A stretch of DNA of 64,000 bases, from contig DWZH01000042.1 of assembly GCA_019118275.1 (NCBI GenBank), positions 58,654 through 122,653 of the forward strand, given 5' to 3'. Under the pieces are notes generated by a model. The model ran no database searches and was not told the DNA's origin. It saw only the letters and a list, made by a program, of their open reading frames with translations. Numbering within the stretch: position 1 is the first letter of the stretch; each line of letters begins with the position of its first letter. This document shows, in pieces, positions 17,738 to 26,293 of the stretch. This stretch comes from Candidatus Brachybacterium merdavium (GTDB taxonomy: Bacteria; Actinomycetota; Actinomycetes; Actinomycetales; Dermabacteraceae). Made by a program: the position numbers and the translations under genes.

Positions 17738-17800
17738 TCGGCACCCGTGCCGATGGTCATGGCCCAGGCACCGGAAGCCGATGACAGCCGGCACGCGTGC
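17738..17800. promoter_or_regulatory. Paired operator-like inverted repeats between kinase and ABC operons
   Basis: TCGGCAC-CC-GTGCCGA (17738-17753) is a perfect inverted repeat, and GCACGCGTGC (17791-17800) is a second palindrome. Both contain CGGCACNCGTGC, at 17739 and 17789, exactly 50 bases apart, which is close to five helical turns. They lie between the divergent -10 boxes and are the natural candidates for the adjacent response regulator. Confidence 0.5.
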
Positions 17801-17818
17801 TCGGCAGGGCGGCGTCCC

Positions 17819-17824
17819 TAGCGT
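17819..17824 (+). promoter_or_regulatory. -10 element of the leaderless ABC exporter promoter
   Basis: TAGCGT is followed by CGGGGC and then the ATG at 17831. The spacing is six bases, and no Shine-Dalgarno sequence is visible. Confidence 0.55.
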
Positions 17825-17830
17825 CGGGGC

Positions 17831-18586
17831 ATGATGACGCTCAGTTCGAAGAACCCCGCGGTGGAGGTCGAGAACCTCACCAAGAGATACAAGGGAACGG
17901 TCGCTGTCGATGGCATCAGCCTGAACGTCTTCCGGGGCGAGACCCTCGGGATCCTGGGCACCAACGGCGCCGGCAAGACCACCACGGTCGAGATGATCGC
18001 CGGACTGCGCAGGCCCGACGGTGGCCGCCTGTCGGTGATGGGGCTGGACCCCACCCGTGACCGCACGAAGCTGCGGCAGGTCCTCGGGGTGCAGCTGCAG
18101 GAGGGCTACCTCCATGGTTCCCTGACCGTGAGCGAACTGCTCGCGCTCTACCGCAGCTTCTATCTCGACCCCCGGCCGCACGATGAGCTCCTGCGCCTGG
18201 TCGAGCTGCAGGACAAGGCCGACGAGCGCTTCGAGAAGCTCTCCGGCGGGCAACGTCAACGGGTCTCGGTGGCGCTGGCGATGATCGGGCGTCCCCGCAT
18301 GCTGATCCTCGACGAGCTCACCACCGGACTGGACCCCGCCGCCCGCCGCCGGATGTGGCGCACCATCGAGCAGCTGCGCCATGAGGGAGTGACGATCCTC
18401 CTGGTCAGCCATGCGATGGATGAGGTCGAGAAGCTCTGCGACCGGATCGTCCTGCTCGATGCCGGCCGGATCCTGACCATTGGCACCCCCACCGACATCG
18501 TCGCCGAGACCGGCGCCGCCACCCTCGAGGACGCCTTCGTCGCCCTCACCGGACAGGAACTGCACGAGATGGAGAGCTCCGCATGA
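17831..18586 (+). CDS. ABC transporter ATP-binding protein (DrrA-like exporter)
   Basis: This is the cytoplasmic ATPase of a two-gene exporter. It is 251 residues and complete. Walker A is GTNGAGKTTT near residue 44, the Q-loop region is GVQLQEGY, the signature is KLSGGQRQRVSVALA near 136, and Walker B is PRMLILDELTTGLDP, followed by the H-loop in LLVSHAMDEVEKLCDR. The permease start overlaps its stop (ATGA). A two-component system divergent from it most likely regulates it, a common arrangement for drug or antimicrobial-peptide exporters, but the substrate cannot be read from sequence. A second ATG lies one codon downstream. Confidence 0.93.
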   Translation: MMTLSSKNPAVEVENLTKRYKGTVAVDGISLNVFRGETLGILGTNGAGKTTTVEMIAGLRRPDGGRLSVMGLDPTRDRTKLRQVLGVQLQEGYLHGSLTVSELLALYRSFYLDPRPHDELLRLVELQDKADERFEKLSGGQRQRVSVALAMIGRPRMLILDELTTGLDPAARRRMWRTIEQLRHEGVTILLVSHAMDEVEKLCDRIVLLDAGRILTIGTPTDIVAETGAATLEDAFVALTGQELHEMESSA

Positions 18587-19383
18587 ACACCGCCACCCCG
18601 ATCCCTGCCCCGCCCCCGTTCCCTGCCGTCCGGGCGCATCGGCCCGGCCTGCGCTCCCTGCTGATCATGGTCCGCGCCGAGACGAAGATGGTCGCTCGCG
18701 ACACGGCCGGGATGGTCATCCCCTTCGGCCTGCCGCTGCTGATCCTGCTGACCTCCGCCTCGTCCGCGAGCCAGGAGGTGATCATGGCCGGTCGCACCGC
18801 CCTGGACCTGTTCGTGCTGCCTCTGGTGGCGGTGATGGTGCTGACGATGATCGGCGTGCTGAACATGCCGAGCTTCCTGGCCTACTACCGTCGCGCCGGG
18901 ATCCTGCGCCGCTTGGCCGTCACGCCCGTCTCCCCCCTGATGGTGCTGCTCGCACAGGTGATCGTCAGCTTCCTGCACGCCCTGCTCGGCATCGGCCTGG
19001 CGGCCGCTGTCGCGGCGCTGGCCTTCGGGATGAGGCCTCCGATCGATCTCGCGGCGGCCCTGGGGGTGCTGGCGCTGATCACCGCCGCGATGTACGCGGT
19101 GGGGATGATCGTCGCCGCCCTCGCCCCCACCCCCAACTCCGCGGTCGCGATCGGTCTGATCGGTTTCCTCGGCCTGGGAGCGACCGGTGGGATGTTCGGC
19201 AGCCGGGACGCCTTGCCGGGCCCCGTCGCGGAGATCGGCGCGCATCTGCCCTTCGGCGCCGGGATGGACGCCCTGGCCGCCGCCTGGGCGGGGCAGAGCA
19301 TCGAGGCGAGCTCAATCATCTCTCTGGTCGCCGCGATCGTGGTCGGGTCCGTGATCGCCGCCGTGTTCTTCCGCTGGGATTGA
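18583..19383 (+). CDS. ABC-2 type transporter permease
   Basis: This is the membrane half of the exporter encoded with the upstream ATPase. It is 266 residues with about six hydrophobic segments (for example VIPFGLPLLILLTSAS near residue 48 and VPLLVAVMVLTMIGVL-like stretches around 75). RRAGILRRLAVTPVSPLMVLLAQV is typical of ABC-2 permeases of the DrrB/YadH group. The start overlaps the ATPase stop by four bases. The substrate is unknown; daunorubicin-resistance-like annotation would only reflect the family name. Confidence 0.9.
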   Translation: MNTATPIPAPPPFPAVRAHRPGLRSLLIMVRAETKMVARDTAGMVIPFGLPLLILLTSASSASQEVIMAGRTALDLFVLPLVAVMVLTMIGVLNMPSFLAYYRRAGILRRLAVTPVSPLMVLLAQVIVSFLHALLGIGLAAAVAALAFGMRPPIDLAAALGVLALITAAMYAVGMIVAALAPTPNSAVAIGLIGFLGLGATGGMFGSRDALPGPVAEIGAHLPFGAGMDALAAAWAGQSIEASSIISLVAAIVVGSVIAAVFFRWD

Positions 19384-19410
19384 ATTGATCGGGGGTCTGC
19401 AGGATGCGCT

Positions 19411-20202
19411 TCAGGGCCCCGGCGGGCCGTCGCGGCGCAGCCGCAGGACCGCGGTGCCCCCCTCCTCCCACTCGACGATCTCGGCTCGCGCGTACTGCGC
19501 CGTCGCATGGAGGACATCGGTCATGACCCGGGCCTGCGCGCGGTGCATCTCGATCAGCAGCTGCCCACCCGGTGCCAGCCAGCGCGGCGCCGCGTCGGTC
19601 AGTCGCCGCACCTGCTCGAGCCCGTCCCGGCCACCGAGAAGGGCCGCCTGGGGTTCGTGATCGCGTGCCTCGCGTGGCATCAGCTCCTCGGCATGGTCCG
19701 GCACGTAGGGCGGGACCGCGGCGATCACGTCGATCCGGCCCATGAGTGCCCCGGGGAGGGCATCGAGGCCGTCGCCCCGATGTAGCGCCGCCGACGGAGG
19801 CAGGTTCCGGCGAGCGGACTCCAGTGCCCGGCGATCGGTGTCGGCGGCATGGAGGTCCGCCCCGGGCACGCGGCGCGCGACGAGCGCGGCCACTGGTGCG
19901 ACCCCGCAGCAGGCCTCCAGGACCACGGGCCGCTCGCGGCCGCGGAGGGCGGCGAGGGTCTGCTCGATGAGCAGGGCGGTGCGCTGGCGGGGGACGAACA
20001 CCCCCGGCCGCACCGCCAGGCGCTCCCCCATGAGCTCCACGGACCCGACCACGTGCTCGAGGAACTCCCCGGCCTCGCGCCGCGTGCACAGCCGCTCCAG
20101 CTCGGCGGCGTCCCGGGCGGCGCCGCGCAGGAGCCGCGCCTCCTCCTCGGCGAAGACGCAGCCGGCCCGACGCAGTCGCGACACCAGCTCACCCGATTCC
20201 AT
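19411..20202 (-). CDS. PrmC/HemK-like class I methyltransferase
   Basis: This SAM-dependent methyltransferase resembles those annotated as putative protein N5-glutamine methyltransferases. It is 263 residues from the ATG at 20202. The N-terminal helical region (about 1-70) precedes VFVPRQRTALLIEQTL, which matches the PrmC segment before the SAM site. Motif I reads VLEACCGVAPVAALVA instead of the usual DLGCGSG, and the catalytic NPPY is AVPPYVPDHAEELMPRE. The loss of Asn at that position makes true PrmC activity doubtful. The ORF track start at 20337 is less likely. It is divergent from the Ada/AlkA gene. The real release-factor methyltransferase is probably elsewhere. Confidence 0.75.
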   Translation of the reverse strand: MESGELVSRLRRAGCVFAEEEARLLRGAARDAAELERLCTRREAGEFLEHVVGSVELMGERLAVRPGVFVPRQRTALLIEQTLAALRGRERPVVLEACCGVAPVAALVARRVPGADLHAADTDRRALESARRNLPPSAALHRGDGLDALPGALMGRIDVIAAVPPYVPDHAEELMPREARDHEPQAALLGGRDGLEQVRRLTDAAPRWLAPGGQLLIEMHRAQARVMTDVLHATAQYARAEIVEWEEGGTAVLRLRRDGPPGP

Positions 20203-20335
20203 CCCGGAAGTCTTCCCTCCCTCCCCATCGGGGGCAAGTGCTGCGCTCCCGGCGGTCTCGGGGACGGCCACCGGCTCCGCCACACTGACCGAATCCCGCT
20301 GGTGCTGCAGGCCGCACCCGGGGTTCACTGGGGAC

Positions 20336-21859
20336 ATGATGGTGCTGACCGACGATGAACGCTATGCCGCGATCCGGGCGCGGGACTCTCGCTTCGACGG
20401 CATGTTCTTCACCTGTGTGCGCTCCACCAAGATCTTCTGCCGGCCCTCCTGCCCCGCCCGCACCCCGCACCGCGGGGGCGTCGAGTTCCTCCCGTCGGCC
20501 GCTGCCGCTGTGGCCGAGGGCTACCGGGCCTGCAAGCGCTGCGGGCCGGCTGCTCCGCCCGGCAGCCCCGACCGCGATCCCGCGGGTTCCCTCAGCGACC
20601 GGGCCCTGCATCTGATCGATGAGGGCGCCCTCGACCATGGCGGCACGGTCCCGGCTCTGGCCGAACGCCTGTCGGTGTCCGAGCGGAGCCTGCACCGGGC
20701 CCTCGTGGCCGCCACCGGAGCCGGCGCCCTCGCCCACGCCCGGATGCGCCGGGCCCGCCGCGCCCATGAGCTCGTGGTCGACTCCCCCCTGCCCCTGGGC
20801 ACGATCGCGCATGCGGCGGGCTTCGGCAGCGAGCGCCAGTTCCACGACACATTCACCCGGATCTACGGACACAGCCCATCGGTGGTGCGCGAGCGCCTCC
20901 GGGGCGGGCCCGCGCTGGCGCGATCCCCGGAGGAGGCCGCCCCCTCACCTGCGGACGCCGCGGTGCTCACCGCGCAGCTCGCGGTGCGCAGGCCCTTCGA
21001 CGGGCCGGGGCTGGCCACCTGGTTCGCCACGCGCGCCGTCCCCGGCGTCGAGCACGTGGACGGCCTGCGCTGGTCCCGTGCGGTGCACCTGCCCCACGGC
21101 CCCGGTGTGCTGCACGTCGATCTGGGCGTCGAGCACGGTCCGCTGCCCCTGACAGCGCACCTGGCCGACCTGCGTGATTATGCGGCGGCGGTTGCCATGG
21201 CCCGGCAGCTGCTGGACCTGGACGCCGACCCCCTCGGCATCGATGCGGGACTGTCCGCGGCGATGCCCGCCCTGGCCCCCCTGGTCGCCAGGCGACCCGG
21301 GGTGCGCATACCCGGCACCCCGAGCCTCGCCGAGGCTCTTCTGTGGGCGATCGTCGGCCAGCAGATCACCACCGCACAGGCACGCACCATGATCACCGCC
21401 GCCACCGACCTCGCCGGGTCCAAGCTTCCCGCAGCACTCGCCACCGAGCACATCCACCGGCTCCTCATCACCCCCTCGGAGGCCGCCGAGCGGGCCGGTG
21501 AGTGGTTCCGCGGGCCGGGTGCACGACGCCGCACCCTGGCCGCCGTCCTCGCGGACCCGCCCGCGGCCCATCGGCCCGTCCCCGAGCTTCGCGACCAGCT
21601 GCTGGCCCGCCCCGGCATCGGACCATGGACGGCCGACTACGCGCTGCTGCGCGGCGTGCGAGCGATCGATGTGGCCCCGGCCCGCGACGTGGCCCTGCTC
21701 GCCGCGGCCCGCGCGCTCGGCCTCGCCGACGACTTCACGGCCCTGGGCACCTGCCTGCAAGCTGCCTCCCCGTGGCGCAGCTACGCCGTGATGCATCTGT
21801 GGCACCACCGCGACGAGCTGCCCCCTGAACACCGCACCCTCCGGAAGGAGAACTCATGA
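20336..21859 (+). CDS. Ada-type metal-binding/HTH domain fused to AlkA 3-methyladenine DNA glycosylase
   Basis: This bifunctional alkylation-response protein has 507 residues. The N-terminal Ada zinc/methyl-acceptor domain has C35, C39, C66 and C69 (FCRPSC...CKRC). An AraC-type HTH follows (about 85-185; LSVSERSLHRALVAATG and IAHAAGFGSERQFHDTF). The rest is an AlkA-like glycosylase with IVGQQITTAQART and helix-hairpin-helix LLARPGIGPWTADYALLRG, then the catalytic Asp region DVAPARD. The two ATGs in tandem (20336, 20339) cannot be separated. It overlaps ogt by four bases, making a methylation-inducible repair operon likely: Ada phosphotriester methylation would activate the HTH. Confidence 0.93.
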   Translation: MMVLTDDERYAAIRARDSRFDGMFFTCVRSTKIFCRPSCPARTPHRGGVEFLPSAAAAVAEGYRACKRCGPAAPPGSPDRDPAGSLSDRALHLIDEGALDHGGTVPALAERLSVSERSLHRALVAATGAGALAHARMRRARRAHELVVDSPLPLGTIAHAAGFGSERQFHDTFTRIYGHSPSVVRERLRGGPALARSPEEAAPSPADAAVLTAQLAVRRPFDGPGLATWFATRAVPGVEHVDGLRWSRAVHLPHGPGVLHVDLGVEHGPLPLTAHLADLRDYAAAVAMARQLLDLDADPLGIDAGLSAAMPALAPLVARRPGVRIPGTPSLAEALLWAIVGQQITTAQARTMITAATDLAGSKLPAALATEHIHRLLITPSEAAERAGEWFRGPGARRRTLAAVLADPPAAHRPVPELRDQLLARPGIGPWTADYALLRGVRAIDVAPARDVALLAAARALGLADDFTALGTCLQAASPWRSYAVMHLWHHRDELPPEHRTLRKENS

Positions 21860-22428
21860 GCACCGCACCCCACCCCGACCCCTCGCCCCGCCCCGAGCCC
21901 ACCGTCACGACCGGCACCTCCCCCGCCTCCCCGGTCGCAGGCCGCGTGCACCGGCACCTGGAGACACCGCTGGGAACCTACGTCCTCGCCGCCGACGGAG
22001 ACGATCTCGTCGGCGTCTGGCGCGAAGCCCAGAAGAAGTTCCCGGCACCGGCCCGCCTGGGAGAGCCCGCCGCGGGAACGCACACCGTCCTCGACGAGGC
22101 CGGGCAGCAGCTGCTGGACTACCTGGCCGGCAGGCGGGAACGGTTCGAGCTGCCCCTGGCACCGGGCGGCACCCGGTTCCAGCAGGCCGTCTGGGACCAT
22201 CTGTCCACGATCCCGCGGGGAACCACCACCACCTATGGCGAGATCGCCGGCGCCCTCGGTCGGCCCCGGGCCGCTCAAGCCGTCGGCGCCGCGGTCGGCT
22301 CCAATCCCCTGTCGATCGTGGTGCCCTGCCACCGCGTGGTCGGCAGCAGCGGGGACCTGACCGGGTACGCGGGCGGGATGGAGACCAAACGCGCACTGCT
22401 GATCCTCGAAGGCGCGTTGAGCGCGTGA
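21856..22428 (+). CDS. ogt: Methylated-DNA-protein-cysteine S-methyltransferase
   Basis: This suicide repair enzyme takes methyl groups from O6-methylguanine. It is 190 residues. The active-site cysteine is C158 in IVVPCHRVVGSSG, and the helix-turn-helix DNA-binding region has TTYGEIAGALGRPRAAQAVG. The N-terminal 25 residues are Pro/Ser/Thr-rich. It overlaps the Ada/AlkA stop (ATGA) with GGAGAA a few bases upstream. Together the two genes cover N3-alkylpurine, O6-alkylguanine and the adaptive response sensor. Confidence 0.95.
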   Translation: MSTAPHPDPSPRPEPTVTTGTSPASPVAGRVHRHLETPLGTYVLAADGDDLVGVWREAQKKFPAPARLGEPAAGTHTVLDEAGQQLLDYLAGRRERFELPLAPGGTRFQQAVWDHLSTIPRGTTTTYGEIAGALGRPRAAQAVGAAVGSNPLSIVVPCHRVVGSSGDLTGYAGGMETKRALLILEGALSA

Positions 22429-22441
22429 CACGATAGGGCCC

Positions 22442-23644
22442 ATGCCCCACGACCAGCGTCACCCGTTCAGCTACCCGGTCGCCGCGCGCTACGCGGGCAT
22501 GGCCTCCTCCCCGCTGAAGGACATCTTCGCCCTTGCCGCCCGCGAGAACGTGATCTCCTTCGCCGGTGGCATCCCGGATCCGCAGCTGTTCGATCTCGGC
22601 GCCGTCACCGAGACCTATGACTGGGTGCTCACCCATCACGGTGTCCGCGCCCTGCAGTACGGGGTCAGCGAGGGCGAGACCGAGCTGCGTGAACAGGCGG
22701 CCCGCCGCCTCTGTCGATCCCTGCCCACCGATGCCTCCCAGATCCAGGTCACCTCCGGCTCCCAGGAGGGCCTGTTCGTCATCGCCCAGGCGATGCTCGA
22801 GCCCGGCGACGTGGTGCTGGTCGAATCCCCGACGTACCTCGCGGCGGTGCAGGCCTTCTCCGTGCACGGCGCGCGGATCATCGGCGTGGACACCGACGAC
22901 GACGGCGTGCTGCCAGAGGCTCTGGACGAGGCGATCCGCACCCACCACCCGAAGTTCGTCTACCTGATCCCCACCTTCCAGAACCCCACCGGGCGCACCA
23001 TGCCGATGGCGCGCAGGCAGGCGGTGGCCGAGGTGCTGCTGCGCACCGAGGTGCCGCTGATCGAGGACGACCCCTACGGGGAGCTGAGCTTCACCGGGGG
23101 CACATGGGCACCGATCGCCTCCCTGCCGGGGATGAGCGAGCGCACCCTGCTGCTGAACTCGATGAGCAAGCTGATGAGCCCGGGCCTGCGGATCGGCTGG
23201 GTCCGCGCCGAGGGGACGATCCGCGACACCCTGTCGGTCGCGAAAGCCGCCATCTCCATGCAGTCCTCGGTGATCGACCAGCTGACCGTGGCCCGCTACC
23301 TGGAGACCCAGGACCTCGATGCCCACGTCGCGACCGTCAGCGCCGTCTACCGCGAGCGGCGCGACGCGATGGCAGCCGCGATCGGGCGGGTGCTGCCCGA
23401 TTCCGCGCACGTCACCCACCCCGACGGCGGCATGTTCCTGTGGGCCGCGCTCGGGGACGGCTACGACGCACAGGCCATGCTGACCGATGCGGTCGAGGCC
23501 GGGGTGGCCTACCTGCCGGGCTGGTCATTCTTCGCCGACCACGCGGACGTCTCGACGATGCGGTTGAGCTTCGTGACCCACTCCCCCGCGGTGATCGAGG
23601 ACGGCATCTCCCGCCTCGGCGAGGTCATCGCACGCCACGGGTGA
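22442..23644 (+). CDS. PLP-dependent aminotransferase, class I/II (2-aminoadipate aminotransferase-like)
   Basis: This fold-type I aminotransferase has 400 residues. FAGGIPDPQLFD near residue 40, YGVSEGETELRE near 73, TFQNPTGRTM near 178, EDDPYGELSF near 209 and the PLP lysine K243 in LLNSMSKLMSPGLRIGW are all visible. The pattern fits the LysN/ARO8-like group of broad-specificity enzymes for 2-aminoadipate, leucine or aromatic amino acids. There is no N-terminal GntR domain, so it is not a MocR regulator. It starts 13 bases after ogt and is followed five bases later by an Smr protein gene. The substrate cannot be fixed from sequence. Confidence 0.85.
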   Translation: MPHDQRHPFSYPVAARYAGMASSPLKDIFALAARENVISFAGGIPDPQLFDLGAVTETYDWVLTHHGVRALQYGVSEGETELREQAARRLCRSLPTDASQIQVTSGSQEGLFVIAQAMLEPGDVVLVESPTYLAAVQAFSVHGARIIGVDTDDDGVLPEALDEAIRTHHPKFVYLIPTFQNPTGRTMPMARRQAVAEVLLRTEVPLIEDDPYGELSFTGGTWAPIASLPGMSERTLLLNSMSKLMSPGLRIGWVRAEGTIRDTLSVAKAAISMQSSVIDQLTVARYLETQDLDAHVATVSAVYRERRDAMAAAIGRVLPDSAHVTHPDGGMFLWAALGDGYDAQAMLTDAVEAGVAYLPGWSFFADHADVSTMRLSFVTHSPAVIEDGISRLGEVIARHG

Positions 23645-23648
23645 GGAC

Positions 23649-23906
23649 ATGGGCAAGCGGATCACCCTGGACCTGCACGACATCTACAACCGCAGCCGCG
23701 ACATCGACCGCTCCCTCGAGGACGCCATCGACGAGGCTGAGCGCACCGGGACCAAGACCGTGGAGATCATCCCCGGCAAAGGCAGCGGCCAGCTGAAGAA
23801 GCGGGTGCTGAGGTTCCTGGACCGCAAGGACATCAAGGCCCGCTACCACCGGGTGGAGAAGGACAGCAAGAACTTCGGCCGGGTCTTCGTGCACTTCAAG
23901 CACTGA
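23649..23906 (+). CDS. Stand-alone Smr-domain protein
   Basis: This 85-residue protein consists almost entirely of one Smr domain, related to the MutS2 C-terminal nuclease domain. LDLHDIYNRSRDIDRSLEDAIDEA at the start replaces the canonical LDLHG, and VEIIPGKGSGQLKKRVLRFL near residue 38 is the GxGxG-like motif typical of the fold. Small free-standing Smr proteins of this size are common in actinobacteria, and their role (RNA or DNA nuclease) is not settled. The gene starts five bases after the aminotransferase stop and is probably co-transcribed. The 148 bases downstream show nothing recognisable. Confidence 0.85.
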   Translation: MGKRITLDLHDIYNRSRDIDRSLEDAIDEAERTGTKTVEIIPGKGSGQLKKRVLRFLDRKDIKARYHRVEKDSKNFGRVFVHFKH

Positions 23907-24054
23907 CCCCGGCGCGCCCTTGTCGACGCTGACGCTGCCCTGACGTTCTTGTGCATCCTGCTTCCGTGCATGGTTCTGTGGCGCTCAGAAACGCGGGAGG
24001 GGGCCACGGACGGGAGGCGGGCAGGGCAGGCCGGGAGCGGGCAGATCGAAGACC

Positions 24055-24762
24055 TCAGGTGACCGGCTTGCGCCAGGACAGGGTCACCCGGAAGCCCTGG
24101 CGCCGCCGGATCCGGGCGCCCGGCAGCAGCTCGGCGGCGGCCTCGCGCAGGTCATCGATCGTCAGTTGCGGGTCCCGGACGGGCGGCGCGGCCGCGGCCG
24201 GCTCCGCCTGCCGATCCGTCGGTCGCACCAGGCGGGGATGCTTGACCAGGCCGATCAGCGGGTTCATCAGGGCACTGAGCACGTCCCAGGCGTGGTCGGC
24301 CCGCGTCCGGGGGCGCGTCAGCGTCACGATCAGCAATCGTCCGCCGGGCCGCAGCAGGGCACTCGCCTCGGCCAGAGCGGTGGCCGTGTCCATGTGGTGC
24401 AGGGAGGCGACCATCGTGACCGCGTCGTACTGGCCGGCCCGCGCCGGGTCGCCTGCCTGCTCGGTCAGGGTGCGGCGCGCGATGTGGACCCGTGGTTCGC
24501 TCCGGAACCGGGTGGCGGTGGCGTAGGCCATCGCCGCGTCGGGGTCGATGCCCTCGACCAGGCCCGCCCGGGGGATCAGGGCCCCGACCAGCTCGCCACG
24601 ACCGCAGCCGACGTCGAGCACACGGGTCGGGGCCGCTGGCAGGGAACGCAGGATCCAGGGATGGAAGTGATCGTTGTGGCTCCACGGGTGGCGATCGTTC
24701 ACGCGCTCCAGCCAGTGCCCCGCGGCACGGACCAGAGGGTTCGAGGTGGCGCGGATGTTCAT
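24055..24762 (-). CDS. SAM-dependent class I methyltransferase
   Basis: This 235-residue methyltransferase has motif I VLDVGCGRGELVGALIP near residue 47, a motif II acidic region GIDPDAAMAYA, and ASLHHMDTATALAEASALLRPGG, which is typical of Methyltransf_11/UbiE-like small-molecule methyltransferases. I chose the ATG at 24762, which has AGGAG eight bases upstream; the ORF track start is a GTG seven codons earlier. It is the third gene after an ABC ATPase and permease on the same strand, so it may modify the same compound the transporter handles. No substrate can be named. Confidence 0.8.
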   Translation of the reverse strand: MNIRATSNPLVRAAGHWLERVNDRHPWSHNDHFHPWILRSLPAAPTRVLDVGCGRGELVGALIPRAGLVEGIDPDAAMAYATATRFRSEPRVHIARRTLTEQAGDPARAGQYDAVTMVASLHHMDTATALAEASALLRPGGRLLIVTLTRPRTRADHAWDVLSALMNPLIGLVKHPRLVRPTDRQAEPAAAAPPVRDPQLTIDDLREAAAELLPGARIRRRQGFRVTLSWRKPVT

Positions 24763-24775
24763 GGGGCGGCTCCTG

Positions 24776-26293
24776 TCACTCACGCATCCCGCGCAGCCTG
24801 CTGCGGGCCATCAGGGCCATCACAACACCGGCACCGGCGGCGGCGAGCAGCACCCAGGATGTGCCCGCGGCCCCGGCGAGGGTCAGCGCGGCCCCCGAGA
24901 GGAGGGCCAGCACGATCGCATCGGACTGCCAGATCAGCATCGGTATGACCGACAGGTCACCCTGCGCGGTGGGCATGGGTGTGGCCAGGCTGAGCGGCAT
25001 CGGCCCCTTGGCGGCGTCCCGCACCCGACCGGCGACCAGCACCGGCACCAGCAGGACCGGGACCAGCAGCACCACCGCCGCGTCGGCCCCGGGCGAGCCG
25101 GTGAACAGGGCGGCCCCTGCCGCGCCGAGCGTCGCCAGGGCGCCCAGCAGCAGTGTCGGCGCGAGGGCATGCAGCACGGCCTGCAGTGCCGCGGACTGCC
25201 CCAGCAGGGGCGGAGCCCCGAGGGTGTGGATCGCGTGGTGGATACCGTCGACGAACGCGCCGCTGCCGGCCCAGAGACCGAGCGTCCCGGCACCGATCAC
25301 CAGCCATGCCAACGGTCCCGCCAGCTGCATCCCGCCGGCGAGCGCCGCCGCCGCACAGATCACCAGCAGCGCGTTGACCACGCTGCGCTCCGGGGTGCGC
25401 AGCCAAGCGACCGCATCGCGCCGGGCGTACAGCAGCGGCAGCGCGCCCGGCCCGATCGCCGGCAGTCGGCGAGCGGCGGTGGGGCGGTCCCGGAACTGGC
25501 CGGCGACCCCGGCGAGATCACCGGTGGTGGCGATGACGGTGGCCGATTCCCAGCGGGAAGCCTGCTCGGCCAGCACCGTGCCGCGCAACCGGTCCAGCAT
25601 CGGGATGCAGGCTCCGACCGCGACCGCCCCGCCCAGGAGCATCCCGATCGCCCACGGCACACTCGTCGCGGCAGGGTCGGCCGGGTAGACCGCCCCCAGC
25701 AGCAGCGGCACCGGCTGCCAGGCGGCCACCGCGGCCGAGGCGGTCAGCGCCAGGACGAGCAGGCGGCGCGGGCCGGCCTCCAATTTCTGCCCGAGCAGCC
25801 AGGCAGACCCCAGCAGCAGGCTCCCGCCGAGACCGGCGAGCACGAACCAGGCCCCGGCCGCTGGCCCGGCATGGCCGGAGCCGACCAGCGTGACGGTGAC
25901 CAGCGTGGCCGAGATGACGCCTCCGAGAACGGGGACCGTCAGTGCGCGCGTAAAGGGCCGCCACAGCACGGTGCGGCGGCGCAGGTGGGACCAGGCGAGG
26001 GAAGCGGTGAAGAACGGTGCCAGCAGCGCCGGGCCCCGCATCGCCCCCACCAGCAGCGCCACGGCGCCCGCCAAGGGCAGCGCGGCCCCGACGACCTGCG
26101 GGGCGCTTCCGGCCAGCAGCACCGGCAGGACGTCGGGGCGGGCCAGGCCCATCCCGAGCATCCGCAGCAGCGGCACCACCAGCACCGGCACCGAGAGCAC
26201 CGCCACGTAGAGCAGATAGAGCAGGTCCCCGCGGGTGCGGGCCTCGGTGCGGTCCGCCCAGATCTCGCGTACGGCACGGAGTGAGGCGGTCAC
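24776..26293 (-). CDS. Multi-spanning membrane protein, ABC transporter permease
   Basis: This 505-residue protein has about 11-12 hydrophobic segments rich in Ala, Leu and Val, with charged loops such as RRRTVLWRPFTRAL and LPLLYARRDAVAWLRTPERS. I recognise no named domain, but its GTG start overlaps the stop of an ABC ATPase gene (GTGA), and the size and layout match the fused or large permeases of such two-gene systems. It is therefore most likely the membrane component of that transporter. The first 30 residues (REIWADRTEARTRGDL) are cytoplasmic-like. Direction and substrate are unknown. Confidence 0.7.
   Translation of the reverse strand: MTASLRAVREIWADRTEARTRGDLLYLLYVAVLSVPVLVVPLLRMLGMGLARPDVLPVLLAGSAPQVVGAALPLAGAVALLVGAMRGPALLAPFFTASLAWSHLRRRTVLWRPFTRALTVPVLGGVISATLVTVTLVGSGHAGPAAGAWFVLAGLGGSLLLGSAWLLGQKLEAGPRRLLVLALTASAAVAAWQPVPLLLGAVYPADPAATSVPWAIGMLLGGAVAVGACIPMLDRLRGTVLAEQASRWESATVIATTGDLAGVAGQFRDRPTAARRLPAIGPGALPLLYARRDAVAWLRTPERSVVNALLVICAAAALAGGMQLAGPLAWLVIGAGTLGLWAGSGAFVDGIHHAIHTLGAPPLLGQSAALQAVLHALAPTLLLGALATLGAAGAALFTGSPGADAAVVLLVPVLLVPVLVAGRVRDAAKGPMPLSLATPMPTAQGDLSVIPMLIWQSDAIVLALLSGAALTLAGAAGTSWVLLAAAGAGVVMALMARSRLRGMRE

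Noticed and set aside
24492-26284. Long plus-strand ORFs opposite the ABC operon
   Set aside because: The minus-strand frames have clear ABC and membrane features; the plus frames are Arg/Pro/Gln-rich shadows.
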